A stretch of DNA of 64,000 nt, taken from positions 1 through 64,000 of the forward strand of contig CAYJEO010000001.1 of the NCBI GenBank assembly GCA_964369355.1, read 5' to 3'. Positions 37,718 through 47,162 of this stretch are shown piece after piece (position 1 is the first letter of the stretch; the number at the start of each line of letters is the position of its first letter). Source of the DNA: CAYJEO01 sp964369355 (lineage in GTDB: Bacteria; Bacillota_I; Bacilli_A; RF39; UBA660). The notes below the pieces were generated by a model that had not been told where the DNA came from, did no database searches, and was given only the letters and a program-made list of their open reading frames with translations. The position numbers and the translations under genes were made by a program.

Positions 37718-37756
37718 AACTACCTCCTTGTACTAATTTATTTTACCATATTTTTA

Positions 37757-37787
37757 TAATAAAAAAAGAAATAATTGCTTATTTCTT
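37757..37787 (-). terminator. Terminator after murD
   Basis: 8-bp stem AAGAAATA (37766-37773) with TATTTCTT (37780-37787), then a T-rich tail on the minus strand; overlaps the murD stop. Confidence 0.7.
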
Positions 37788-39116
37788 AAATGTTTTTATT
37801 ATTTCTTTAAAGTGATTTCCTCTATCTTCAAATTTTTTATACTGATCCCAAGAGGCACATGAAGGAGATAATAATACAACATCTCCTTTATTTGATATTT
37901 CATATGCTTTTTTTGTTGCTTGTTCTAGATTATCAAATATATAATTTTCTATATTCAATGAGTTAGCAAAGTCTTTTACTTTTTCTTTTGTTTCTCCATA
38001 TCCGATTATTGCTTTTGTGTTTTTAGTATAATCTTTTAATTCATCAAAGAAATGTCCTCTATCTAGCCCACCTAGTAATAAAACAGTTGGTTCAGTAAAT
38101 GCTGATAATGCTATTTTTGTAGATTCTACATTTGTCGCTTTTGAATCATTATAAAACTTAATACCACCTACTTCATCTACATATTCCATTCTGTGTTCTA
38201 CTCCACCAAAATTATTTAAATATTCTTTAATTATTTCATTTGATACATTAAATTGTTTTGCAACTGCTATTGCACACATTATGTTTTCATAATTATGATT
38301 TCCTTTTAATTTAATATCTTGTAATTTTATTATTTCTTCTTTATTAAAATAAATTGCATCATTTTCTAAATATAAGTTATGTTTGTTTTTTGAAGAAAAT
38401 AAAATTTTAGTTGATTTAATGTCTTTTGTTTGCTCTAATACATCACTATCTTCTCCATTAATTATTGCTACTTCATTTTCTGTATGATTTCTAAATATTA
38501 AGGTTTTATTATATTTGTAAAAATCATATGTCCCAAAATGATCTAAATGTACTTCACTTAGATTTGTCATTATAGCAATATCTGTTTTAAAATCTTTAGT
38601 ATCATGTAATTGATGACCTGCTATTTCTAATACTAATATATCTCCTTTTTTAGAGTTACTTACTAATGAACATACTGGATATCCAATATTACCACCTAGG
38701 TGAACAGGTAAGTTAGCATTTTTTAATATATTATAAGTTAGCGTTGTTGTAGTTGTTTTACCATTTGATCCTGTTATACCTACAATTTTAACATCCATAT
38801 CTTTTAGATATTGATATGCAACTTCTACTTCATTAATTACTGGTATATTTAATTCTTTTGCTTTTAATATAGCTGGATGATCTAATTTGATACCTGGATT
38901 TTTAACTAAATAATCATATTCTTCATTCAATAATTCTACTGGACTTTGGCCTATTACAATTTCAACACCTAAGCTAGTTAATTCTTTTACATGTTCTTCA
39001 TTTTGCTCTGATGCATCGTTTACAGTTACAACTGCACCTTTATTTGCTAGTAGTTTGGCAGCTTCATATCCACTTCTTGCCATTCCTAATATAAACATCT
39101 TTTTATTTTTATACAT
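37779..39116 (-). CDS. murD: UDP-N-acetylmuramoylalanine--D-glutamate ligase
   Basis: A 445-aa Mur ligase adding D-Glu to UDP-MurNAc-L-Ala. The N-terminal nucleotide-binding part has FILGMARSGYEAAKLL; the ATP site is GITGSNGKTTTTTL; NLSEVHLDHFGTYDFY and EHRMEYV follow, and YNDSKATNVEST is typical MurD. I chose the ATG at 39116 (GAGGAGAG upstream). It is not in a dcw cluster, which is unusual for murD, and stands alone. Confidence 0.96.
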   Translation of the reverse strand: MYKNKKMFILGMARSGYEAAKLLANKGAVVTVNDASEQNEEHVKELTSLGVEIVIGQSPVELLNEEYDYLVKNPGIKLDHPAILKAKELNIPVINEVEVAYQYLKDMDVKIVGITGSNGKTTTTTLTYNILKNANLPVHLGGNIGYPVCSLVSNSKKGDILVLEIAGHQLHDTKDFKTDIAIMTNLSEVHLDHFGTYDFYKYNKTLIFRNHTENEVAIINGEDSDVLEQTKDIKSTKILFSSKNKHNLYLENDAIYFNKEEIIKLQDIKLKGNHNYENIMCAIAVAKQFNVSNEIIKEYLNNFGGVEHRMEYVDEVGGIKFYNDSKATNVESTKIALSAFTEPTVLLLGGLDRGHFFDELKDYTKNTKAIIGYGETKEKVKDFANSLNIENYIFDNLEQATKKAYEISNKGDVVLLSPSCASWDQYKKFEDRGNHFKEIIKTFKK

Positions 39117-39164
39117 TTTATCTCTCCTCATCTTTTTTTATTATATCAAATATATGTTTAAAGT

Positions 39165-39189
39165 AAAAGAAAAAGACTTATTAGTCTTT
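39165..39189 (-). terminator. Terminator after hybrid kinase
   Basis: 7-bp stem AAAGACT (39172-39178) with AGTCTTT (39183-39189), 4-nt loop, T-rich tail on minus strand. Confidence 0.65.
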
Positions 39190-41460
39190 AGCTGTATATT
39201 TATTAACAGTATCTATTAATAATTGTTTATTAATTGGTTTTGGGATATATTCATCAAATCCTTCTGTTAGGTAATATTCTCTACTTCCATCAATTGCATT
39301 TGCAGTTACTGCTACTACAGGTGTAGTAAAATTTTGCATTTGTTTTAATTCTTTTAATGTTTCAACTCCTGATAATTCTGGCATCATATCATCCATTAAA
39401 ATTAAATCATATTTTTGTCCATTTTGAATATTAGTTAAACATTCTTTACCACTTAATACTTCAACCATATCAATTTCTAAATCTTTTAATAATTTAGTTG
39501 CTATTTTTAAGTTCACTTTATTATCATCTACAATCAATACTTTTTTATGTTTTGTGTCTATTACGTTCATGATATTTATTGTATTTTCTAAATCAACTAT
39601 TTCTAAAGTATCTCTTAATTTTTTTGGTGTTAAGAATCTATAAAATACTTTTAATAATTCTTCTTTATCTATTGGTTTTGCTAAATAGTCATCGAATCCT
39701 TTTTCAATATACATCTCTTTCATACCAGATATGGCGTTTGCTGTTAGTGCTACTACTGGGATATTGAAATTATTAATTTCTTTTAAGTGTTTTAATGTGT
39801 CTTGTCCACTTAATATAGGCATCATATCATCTAATAAAATTAAATCATAATTAAATCCTAGTTTTATTTTATCTATGCATTCTAAACCTGACTCAATCAT
39901 TTCTGTTTCTATATTATATTTTTTAATTAATTTATCTGCCACTTTTAAGTTTAATTTATTGTCATCTACTAATAATACTTTCATACCTGAAAAGTCTACA
40001 TTATGTGATAACTCTTGCATATCTTTTTCTTCAGCACCGGCATGAAGTTTTACTATTTTTTGTTGTAAGTAAATACTAAATTTAGTACCTTCTCCATAAT
40101 TAGATGATACTACTATTTTACCACCTAACATTTCAACTAAAGATTTAGTAATTGCAAGACCTAATCCAGTACCTTCTATTGTTGTGTTTTTATCTTCATC
40201 TAATCTATTAAACTTAGTAAATAATGTTTGTATTTTTTCAGTTCTGATTCCTCTTCCTGTATCTTCTATAGTGATAACTAATGATGAATCATCACCTTCA
40301 TTTATACAAGTCACTGCAAATATGATATAACCTGCTTCAGTATATTTAACTGCATTGGTTAAAACATTTGTTATTATTTGTTTTATTTTTCCAATATCAC
40401 CATACATTGTTGCCGGTAAATCTTCTGAAAAATGTGTTTTTAATTGAATTGGTTTTTCTCCAATTCTTGGAACTACTAATTTAGCTATATTATTTAATTG
40501 CGACATTAAATTATAGTTTTGATTAACTATTTCCATTTTATCAGCTTCAATTTTTGATATATCTAATATACCATTTACTATTTCAAGTAAGTTTTGTGAA
40601 GCCATTATAATATCATCAGCATCTTTTTTTGTATCTTCTATATCATGTTCTGCTTTGATACATTCGGAAAAACCTATTATTGCATTTAAAGGTGTTCTTA
40701 TTTCATGTGACATACTGGATAAGAAATCTGTTTTTGCTCTATTTGCCTTTTCAGCATATTCTTTTGCTTGTTCTATTTGTTCAATCATTTTAACATCTGG
40801 ATTTTCGATAGTGAAAAACATAATGTAAACAAGAAAAATTGGTATTAAATCTACTAACATCAATTCTGGTACAAAATATGATATTAATAAAATAGGAATT
40901 AGAAATAATAAAATATAATATATTGTTTTAAATCTGTTATCCAATCTTTTTTTATTTATAAAAGCAAATATGAATATAGCAACCGCTATTGCGCCAATAC
41001 AAGCATAGCTAAAGTTAACTAACATTCCCTCAGATTGTGTAACTCCTAAATTTTGAGTAAATTCAATATCTAAAAATAAATTAATAATGAAAAATATCGG
41101 AACAGTAATAAGATAAGTTAATGCAATATTTTTTTTATTAAGTTTGTCTTTTTTTATCAAATATAAATTATATAAAAATAGTGAAATAATTGTTATATAT
41201 AACAATGTTACAATTCCAATATTTAAAAATTTCATAATATAATAAAATTCTTCATTTACCAATTCAATATGAAAAAAAGCTGATATTGTTAGAGCAACTG
41301 AATTGAAAACAGTAAATATTGTAGTCGCTATAAGCATTATTTCAAAAAATGTGTTTTCAAAAACTTTTAATTTTGGCTTTGGAAAATAAAAAACACAAAG
41401 CATAAACATAAAAATAAAGCTAAGTATTGGTATTTTAAATCCTAAATTTAGTAGTTCCAT
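39181..41460 (-). CDS. Hybrid sensor histidine kinase with two receiver domains
   Basis: A 759-aa protein. Residues 1-220 form about seven transmembrane helices. HisKA follows with [19 protein letters not shown] (His about 252), then the ATPase domain with [21 protein letters not shown] and [18 protein letters not shown]. Two receiver domains follow: [13 protein letters not shown] with Asp about 541 (LILLDDMMP) and [13 protein letters not shown] with Asp about 687 (LILMDDMMP). Both have the LTANAI/VTANAI and Lys (AKPI/PKPI) motifs, so both look active. There is no Hpt or output domain and no partner regulator nearby, so the target is unknown. Such hybrid kinases are rare in small Bacilli genomes. 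Confidence 0.93.
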   Translation of the reverse strand: MELLNLGFKIPILSFIFMFMLCVFYFPKPKLKVFENTFFEIMLIATTIFTVFNSVALTISAFFHIELVNEEFYYIMKFLNIGIVTLLYITIISLFLYNLYLIKKDKLNKKNIALTYLITVPIFFIINLFLDIEFTQNLGVTQSEGMLVNFSYACIGAIAVAIFIFAFINKKRLDNRFKTIYYILLFLIPILLISYFVPELMLVDLIPIFLVYIMFFTIENPDVKMIEQIEQAKEYAEKANRAKTDFLSSMSHEIRTPLNAIIGFSECIKAEHDIEDTKKDADDIIMASQNLLEIVNGILDISKIEADKMEIVNQNYNLMSQLNNIAKLVVPRIGEKPIQLKTHFSEDLPATMYGDIGKIKQIITNVLTNAVKYTEAGYIIFAVTCINEGDDSSLVITIEDTGRGIRTEKIQTLFTKFNRLDEDKNTTIEGTGLGLAITKSLVEMLGGKIVVSSNYGEGTKFSIYLQQKIVKLHAGAEEKDMQELSHNVDFSGMKVLLVDDNKLNLKVADKLIKKYNIETEMIESGLECIDKIKLGFNYDLILLDDMMPILSGQDTLKHLKEINNFNIPVVALTANAISGMKEMYIEKGFDDYLAKPIDKEELLKVFYRFLTPKKLRDTLEIVDLENTINIMNVIDTKHKKVLIVDDNKVNLKIATKLLKDLEIDMVEVLSGKECLTNIQNGQKYDLILMDDMMPELSGVETLKELKQMQNFTTPVVAVTANAIDGSREYYLTEGFDEYIPKPINKQLLIDTVNKYTAKD

Positions 41461-41518
41461 AGTATCACCTTAAACAATTATATCACTCTTTAAATCATTC
41501 TGTCTATCTCTTTAAACA

Positions 41519-41540
41519 AAAAAAGACTTTTAAAAGTCTT
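41519..41540 (-). terminator. Terminator after acyltransferase gene
   Basis: AAGACTTTT and AAAAGTCTT form a 9-bp palindrome (41523-41540) followed by eight T on the minus strand. Confidence 0.7.
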
Positions 41541-42750
41541 ATCTCGTTTTCATTTGATTATCTATTTCGTATACTACTTCTTCTGTATTTTGATATACAC
41601 TCGACAAAAAATCTTCAATAATATATTTTATTGTATCATCAATATTGAAATCATTTGTTTTGTTAATAATATAATTTTTTAATTCTTTATCAGTTGATAA
41701 CAACATAGTTGCCATAATAAAATCAATAACTTCATTTTTAGTTTTAAATATTTTTCGCAATCTTCTCGCTAACAAATCAATTTTGCTATTTCTAGTATCA
41801 GGTATCGTAAACCCTATTTTTCTTTCACAAAATTTTCTAAAATCATACAAATCTCTATATTTTATTTCATAATATAGTGGAGAGTACTTTTGTATTTCTT
41901 TGTTTTTGTAAATAGATTTTGTATCTTCAATAAAATCTTCATTAGTATATCTATCAAAGTCTTTATATCCGTGTAAATTTTCGCGCCATCCTAAAATGGT
42001 ATCGTCTTTTGCATATTGTTTAAAGCGTTCTTCGTAATAATTATTTATGTCATTATATCCTCTTTGAGTTTGATCTAATGGTTTAATATAGTTTGAAATA
42101 ATATGCATCATAGATGTTGAAATCTCCTCACTTAATTTTTCTTTAAACTCCTTTTGTGACATTTCATACCCTTTTATTGGATTTCCATACATAAGATAAG
42201 CTTTATGTTCTTGAGCATCAAATACATTAATCGTTGGTATAACTTCGACTTTTTTACTATTACTAAGTATATATGGCGAGTTGAAAAAACCTTCATGAAA
42301 TTTATTTGGTGAATCACAATATATTCCTTCAACAAATATTTGAACATTGGCGTGTTCTAATACTTTTTCACAGTGTTTTATACATTCTGAACGACTGATT
42401 TTATCAAACATATCAACTCTAATTATTCCATTTAATACAGTCGCTGGCATTAATGGATTATATTTAATTTGATCTGTTCCACCCATCAATAAGTATGTGT
42501 GTGAAGGAATGTGACAAGTATTTATTATTATGTCATCTTCATAACTATGATTGCTTGCAAAAACATATTTTTTTCCTTTTTCCATTGTTGGTTTATTTAA
42601 TACTTCTGTCTTATAATTTAGTATAGCTAGTTTAAAAACATTTCTTAAAATTGGATTGATTGCATTTCTCCATCCTATGGATTTTTCATCAAACGGATCG
42701 ATAGTGTTATCCAAAATTCCTTGACGTAAATTTTTAGTTAAATTATTCAT
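41539..42750 (-). CDS. PlsC-like acyltransferase domain protein with unknown C-terminal extension
   Basis: A 403-aa protein (ATG at 42750, GGGAGAG 5 nt upstream; an upstream TTG overlaps it). Residues about 40-215 resemble 1-acylglycerol-3-phosphate acyltransferases: NHSYEDD gives the HX4D site, VEGIYCDSPNKF stands where EGTRS is usual, and VIPTINVF follows. No membrane helix is obvious. Residues about 220-403 are hydrophilic, charged, and match nothing I recognise (RYTNEDFIEDTK, KYSPLYYEIKYRDLYDF). The acyl acceptor cannot be named; it may be a membrane lipid or a cell-envelope polymer. Confidence 0.75.
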   Translation of the reverse strand: MNNLTKNLRQGILDNTIDPFDEKSIGWRNAINPILRNVFKLAILNYKTEVLNKPTMEKGKKYVFASNHSYEDDIIINTCHIPSHTYLLMGGTDQIKYNPLMPATVLNGIIRVDMFDKISRSECIKHCEKVLEHANVQIFVEGIYCDSPNKFHEGFFNSPYILSNSKKVEVIPTINVFDAQEHKAYLMYGNPIKGYEMSQKEFKEKLSEEISTSMMHIISNYIKPLDQTQRGYNDINNYYEERFKQYAKDDTILGWRENLHGYKDFDRYTNEDFIEDTKSIYKNKEIQKYSPLYYEIKYRDLYDFRKFCERKIGFTIPDTRNSKIDLLARRLRKIFKTKNEVIDFIMATMLLSTDKELKNYIINKTNDFNIDDTIKYIIEDFLSSVYQNTEEVVYEIDNQMKTR

Positions 42751-42852
42751 AAATTCTCTCCCTTTTTTCAACTATTATATATTTTTTCATTTATTTGTCA
42801 AATTTTTAGTTTCTTATATATTGATTGTATTATAAAATTAAAATTTTTTCAA

Positions 42853-42890
42853 TAAAAAAACATTATCAACTAAGATAATGTCTTTTTTTA
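42853..42890 (-). terminator. Terminator after serS
   Basis: 8-bp stem ACATTATC (42860-42867) with GATAATGT (42874-42881), T-rich tail on the minus strand and also on the plus strand. Confidence 0.75.
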
Positions 42891-44174
42891 TTTTTTAGGT
42901 TCTATTTTTTCTAAACCACCCATGTAAGGTCTTAATGCAGTAGGAATATTTACACTTCCATCTTCATTATAATTGTTTTCTAAGAAAGCAATTAATCCTC
43001 TTGGTGTTGCTAATACTGTATTATTTAAAGTATGCGCATATTGAGTACCTTCATTAGTTTTCATTCTAATACCTAATCTTCTTGATTGTGCTTCTCCTAA
43101 AGTTGAACAAGATCCAACTTCAAAGTATTTTTGTTGTCTTGGAGACCAAGCTTCAACATCACAAGATTTAACTTTTAAATCTGCTAAATCTCCTGAGCAA
43201 CATTCTAATGTTCTAACAGGTACATCTAATGATTTAAAGAAATCAACTGTAAGTTGCCACATTTTGTTATACCAATCCATAGATTCTTCTGGTTTACAAA
43301 TAACTATCATTTCTTGTTTTTCAAATTGATGAACTCTATAAAGTCCTCTTTCTTCTAAACCATGAGCCCCAACTTCTTTTCTAAAACATGGTGAATAAGA
43401 AGTTAATGTTATAGGTAATTCTGATTCTTTTACTTTTTGATCTTTGAATTTACCTATCATTGAGTGTTCTGAAGTTCCGATTAAATATAAATCTTCTCCT
43501 TCAATTTTATACATCATTGCATCCATTTCTGCAAATGACATAACACCTGTAACAACATCTGATCTAATCATAAATGGCGGAATACAGTAATCAAATCCTG
43601 CATCTATCATAAAGTCTTTAGCATAAGCTATCATTGCTGAATGTAATCTTGCAATATTTCCCATTAAGTAGTAAAAACCATGACCACTTGTTCTTGCAGA
43701 AGATTCTTTATCAATTCCCATAAATCTATCACAAATATCTGCATGATATGGAATTTCATAACTAGGAACTACTGGCTCTCCATATTTTTGTACTTCTACA
43801 TTTTCGTTATCATCTTTACCAATAGGTACTGAGTCATCCATAATATTTGGAATAACCATCATTTTTTCTTTAATTGATTTTTCTAATTCTACTTCTTTTT
43901 CTTCTAATTCAGTTATTTTTGTAGTATATGTCGCTATTTCTTCTTTTAAAGCATTAGCTTCTTCTACTTTTTTCTCTCTCATTAAAGTTCCAATTAAAGC
44001 ACTTTTTTCATTTTTTGAAGCTCTTAAGTTATCTCCTTGTTGTTTGTATTCACGATATTCTTTATCTAAAGTAAATATTTCATCTACTAAAGGTAATTTA
44101 TTATCTTGAAATTTTTTCTTGATGTTTTCTTTTACTAAATCTTTGTTTTCTCTTATTAATTTAATGTCTATCAT
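42888..44174 (-). CDS. serS: Seryl-tRNA synthetase
   Basis: A 428-aa class II synthetase. The N-terminal coiled-coil arm (about 30-105) is intact, followed by the core: motif 2 CFRKEVGAHGLEERGLYRVHQFEKQEM, and motif 3 TALRPYMGG with NNTVLATPRGLIAFLENN. It charges tRNA-Ser. Expression is controlled by a T-box in its 200-nt leader. An AGAGGAAA site precedes the ATG. Confidence 0.98.
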   Translation of the reverse strand: MIDIKLIRENKDLVKENIKKKFQDNKLPLVDEIFTLDKEYREYKQQGDNLRASKNEKSALIGTLMREKKVEEANALKEEIATYTTKITELEEKEVELEKSIKEKMMVIPNIMDDSVPIGKDDNENVEVQKYGEPVVPSYEIPYHADICDRFMGIDKESSARTSGHGFYYLMGNIARLHSAMIAYAKDFMIDAGFDYCIPPFMIRSDVVTGVMSFAEMDAMMYKIEGEDLYLIGTSEHSMIGKFKDQKVKESELPITLTSYSPCFRKEVGAHGLEERGLYRVHQFEKQEMIVICKPEESMDWYNKMWQLTVDFFKSLDVPVRTLECCSGDLADLKVKSCDVEAWSPRQQKYFEVGSCSTLGEAQSRRLGIRMKTNEGTQYAHTLNNTVLATPRGLIAFLENNYNEDGSVNIPTALRPYMGGLEKIEPKK

Positions 44175-44202
44175 AATTTCCTCTTTCTATTTAAAACAAA
44201 TT

Positions 44203-44402
44203 ATAAAAAAAGACTAATTATAGGAGCATAAAAAATGCGGTACCATCCTAATTAGTCTTAATTTGAATAACGGCTATGCCGGAAATGTTTACATTTCACT
44301 CAAGAGTAGATTCATAAAATAATTTTGTTTCGTTTACATCAACCACGAACTTTCTTTGCAAAATTAATTTTATTACTATTCTCCGTCTTTGTTTTAAAAA
44401 TT
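44203..44402 (-). promoter_or_regulatory. T-box leader of serS
   Basis: On the minus strand the leader shows the T-box core GGATGGTACCGCA (44235-44247), followed by a terminator in which AAGACTAATTA (44210-44220) pairs with TAATTAGTCTT (44249-44259) and a run of seven T. Stem I upstream contains an AATAGTAA segment and, opposite it, GAATCTACTC with a likely UCU serine specifier codon (44308-44310) followed by A. Uncharged tRNA-Ser would stabilise the antiterminator and allow serS transcription. Confidence 0.93.
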
Positions 44403-44408
44403 ACATTT

Positions 44409-44437
44409 ATTATATCTTATTTTTTTTTATAAATCAA
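44409..44437 (-). promoter_or_regulatory. Promoter of the T-box serS transcript
   Basis: Minus strand TTGATT (44432-44437), 17 nt, TATAAT (44409-44414). The predicted start is at about 44402. The -35 box ends 4 nt before the polA stop. Confidence 0.75.
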
Positions 44438-44440
44438 GTA

Positions 44441-47023
44441 TTATTTAGCAGTGTACCAGTTATGCCCAGTTTCAATATCTACTTTTAAGTCTACACCGAT
44501 TTCATAAACATGCTCCATAATTTCAGTTATTAAGTCTTTTACTACTTCTACTTCTTCATTAACTACATCAAATACTAATTCATCGTGTACTTGTAAAATC
44601 ATTTTAGATTTTAAATTTTTAAGTACAAATTGTTCTTTTATTTTTACCATTGCTAGTTTAATAATATCAGCACTTGTTCCTTGAATTGGAGTATTTAAAG
44701 CAATTCTCTCTCCTTGTTGTTTTATCATATAGTTTTTATTTTTTAATTCCTGAATATAACGAGTTCTTCCCATCAATGTTCTTACTTTATAAGTTTCATA
44801 AGCTTTTTTAATAGTTTCTTCCATATACACTTTTATTTCTGGATATGTTTGTAAATATGTATTAATAAATTCTTGGGCTTCTTTTACTGTTATATTTAAG
44901 TTTTCTGCTAATCCAAATCCACTAATTCCATAAATTATTCCGAAGTTAACTGCTTTTGCTACTCTACGCATATTACTATTAACATTTTTAATATCTGTTT
45001 TAAAAATATCTGCTGCTGTTTTTGTGTGAATGTCTATATTATTATTAAATGCTTGTTTTAATGTATCAACATTTGCAATTGCTGCAAGTATTCGAAGTTC
45101 TATTTGTGAGTAATCGCCACTTATTAATAAAGAATTTTCACTTGGTATAAATGCTTTTCTAATTAATTTGCCATATTCGTTTCTAATTGGTATATTTTGT
45201 AAGTTAGGCTCTATTGAAGATAATCTACCAGTTCTTGTTAATGTTTGAGTATATATTGTGTGTATTTTATTATCATCAAATATTATATTTAATAATCCTT
45301 CAATATAAGTTGAATGTAGTTTTGTTAGCATTCTATATTCAATTATTTTATCAATTACAGGATGTGAATTTTTTAATTTATTTAACACATCAATAGAAGT
45401 TGAATAACCGGTTTTATTTTTCTTACCATGTGGTAAATTTAATTTTTCAAATAATATTTCTCCTAATTGCATTGGAGAAGATATATTAAAATTAGAACCT
45501 GTCATATTAAATATTTCTTTTTCAGTAAGTTCTATTTTGATTTTAATTTCTTCTGACATTTCTGTTAATACATTTTTATCAACACATACTCCGTCATATT
45601 CCATATCTGCTAAAACGAAAGCTAATGGGTGTTCTATGTTTTTATATAAGTCATATTGCTTATCTTCTATTAATTTTTTTTCAAATATATTTTTAGATTC
45701 ATATATGAATTTTGCTTTTAATATTGCATTATAAGCTATTATATCAACTGATGGTTCTTTTAATTTTGTTTTACCATAAGTTGTTTCATAAAAAGGAATA
45801 TCATTATCAAATATGTTTGCTAAGTATGCAATATCATCTTTAATATTATAATCAAGTAAATACCCTGCTATCATTGTATCAAATTCTATATTATCTATTT
45901 TTATATTATTCCACTTTAATGCTGTGTATACTTTTTTTAAATCATATGTATACTTTACATTATTGATTAAAAAATCAGGATTTTCTTTTAATAAATCAAA
46001 TGGAATATATGTACTAATTTCGTTATTATAAATAGCCATTCCAAGTATTTTAGAAGTATGATAATTAGTTCCTAATATTTCTAAGTAAACAGCTACGTCA
46101 CCTTTTACTTCAAAGTCTAGGTTAGTTGCTACATTTATATCTATTGATTTTACTTCATCTTGTTTTGCTTCTTTTTTAATAAAAGAATAGAATTCTAAGT
46201 CTTCATACATTTCAGTTAATTTTAAACTGTCTTTACTTTTTAATCTTATATCTTCTACGTTAATATCAACAGGTACATTTAATTCAATAGTTGCTATTTC
46301 ATAACTCGTATAAGCATCATTTTTACCATTAATTAACTTATCCTTTACAGCACCTTTTAAATTATCAATGTTTTCATATAAATTATCTAAACTTTTATAT
46401 TCTTGCAATAATTTTAATGCAGTTTTTTCTCCTATTCCTTTTACACCAGGAATATTATCTGAAGGATCTCCCATTAATGCTTTTAAATCTATTATTTTAA
46501 TTGGTTCTATACCATATTCTTCAATAAATGTTTGTTCATTATATCTTATATAGTCTTTTTGTTTTAATAATTTAATATCAACATCACTTGATATTAATTG
46601 AAGTAAATCTTTATCACTTGAAATAATAGTACCTACATAATTTGAATCTTTATTACAATATGCTGCAAACGTTCCGATGATATCATCAGCCTCATAATTA
46701 TCGATTTCATAATACTTAATTCCCATATGTGTAAGTAATTCTTTTGCTAAAGGAAATTGCTTTCTTAACTCATCTGGAGTTTCACTTCTTCCTTGTTTGT
46801 AAAAGTCATATTTTTCATGTCTGAAGTTTTTACCTTTATCAAATGCTACTAGCATATAAACAGGTTTTTCTTCTAAAATTATTTTATTAATCATATTAGT
46901 AAAGCCAAATAAGGCATTAGTTGGAAATCCTTTACTATTTGTCATGAAGTTACCATTGTATGCTGTTGCATAATAACTTCTAAATAATAAATTATTACCA
47001 TCTACTAAAATTATTTTTTCCAT
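44441..47023 (-). CDS. polA: DNA polymerase I
   Basis: An 860-aa repair polymerase. The 5' nuclease domain (1-290) has VDGNNLLFRSYYA, YEADDIIGTFA and GDPSDNIPGVKGIGEKTALKLL. The middle 3'-5' exonuclease-like domain (about 295-460) lacks the DxE metal motif, so proofreading is absent as in other Bacilli. The polymerase domain has motif A DYSQIELRILAAI, motif B RRVAKAVNFGIIYGISGFGLA and motif C LQVHDELVFDV. It starts with GGTGAGAA and stands alone. Confidence 0.98.
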   Translation of the reverse strand: MEKIILVDGNNLLFRSYYATAYNGNFMTNSKGFPTNALFGFTNMINKIILEEKPVYMLVAFDKGKNFRHEKYDFYKQGRSETPDELRKQFPLAKELLTHMGIKYYEIDNYEADDIIGTFAAYCNKDSNYVGTIISSDKDLLQLISSDVDIKLLKQKDYIRYNEQTFIEEYGIEPIKIIDLKALMGDPSDNIPGVKGIGEKTALKLLQEYKSLDNLYENIDNLKGAVKDKLINGKNDAYTSYEIATIELNVPVDINVEDIRLKSKDSLKLTEMYEDLEFYSFIKKEAKQDEVKSIDINVATNLDFEVKGDVAVYLEILGTNYHTSKILGMAIYNNEISTYIPFDLLKENPDFLINNVKYTYDLKKVYTALKWNNIKIDNIEFDTMIAGYLLDYNIKDDIAYLANIFDNDIPFYETTYGKTKLKEPSVDIIAYNAILKAKFIYESKNIFEKKLIEDKQYDLYKNIEHPLAFVLADMEYDGVCVDKNVLTEMSEEIKIKIELTEKEIFNMTGSNFNISSPMQLGEILFEKLNLPHGKKNKTGYSTSIDVLNKLKNSHPVIDKIIEYRMLTKLHSTYIEGLLNIIFDDNKIHTIYTQTLTRTGRLSSIEPNLQNIPIRNEYGKLIRKAFIPSENSLLISGDYSQIELRILAAIANVDTLKQAFNNNIDIHTKTAADIFKTDIKNVNSNMRRVAKAVNFGIIYGISGFGLAENLNITVKEAQEFINTYLQTYPEIKVYMEETIKKAYETYKVRTLMGRTRYIQELKNKNYMIKQQGERIALNTPIQGTSADIIKLAMVKIKEQFVLKNLKSKMILQVHDELVFDVVNEEVEVVKDLITEIMEHVYEIGVDLKVDIETGHNWYTAK

Positions 47024-47079
47024 ATTCTCACCATTTTCTTAATTTATTATATCAAGTTTCATATTTTTAGTAAATAAGT

Positions 47080-47108
47080 TTGACATTATACACTATAAAA
47101 CTTATAAT
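47080..47108 (+). promoter_or_regulatory. Perfect consensus sigma-A promoter for the glycine-rich surface protein
   Basis: TTGACA (47080-47085), 17-nt spacer, TATAAT (47103-47108). The predicted start, about 47115, gives a leader near 48 nt. It suggests strong constitutive expression. Confidence 0.85.
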
Positions 47109-47162
47109 TATATATAGAATAAGAATAGATAAATATATATATAAAGAAATGAGTGAGTTTAA

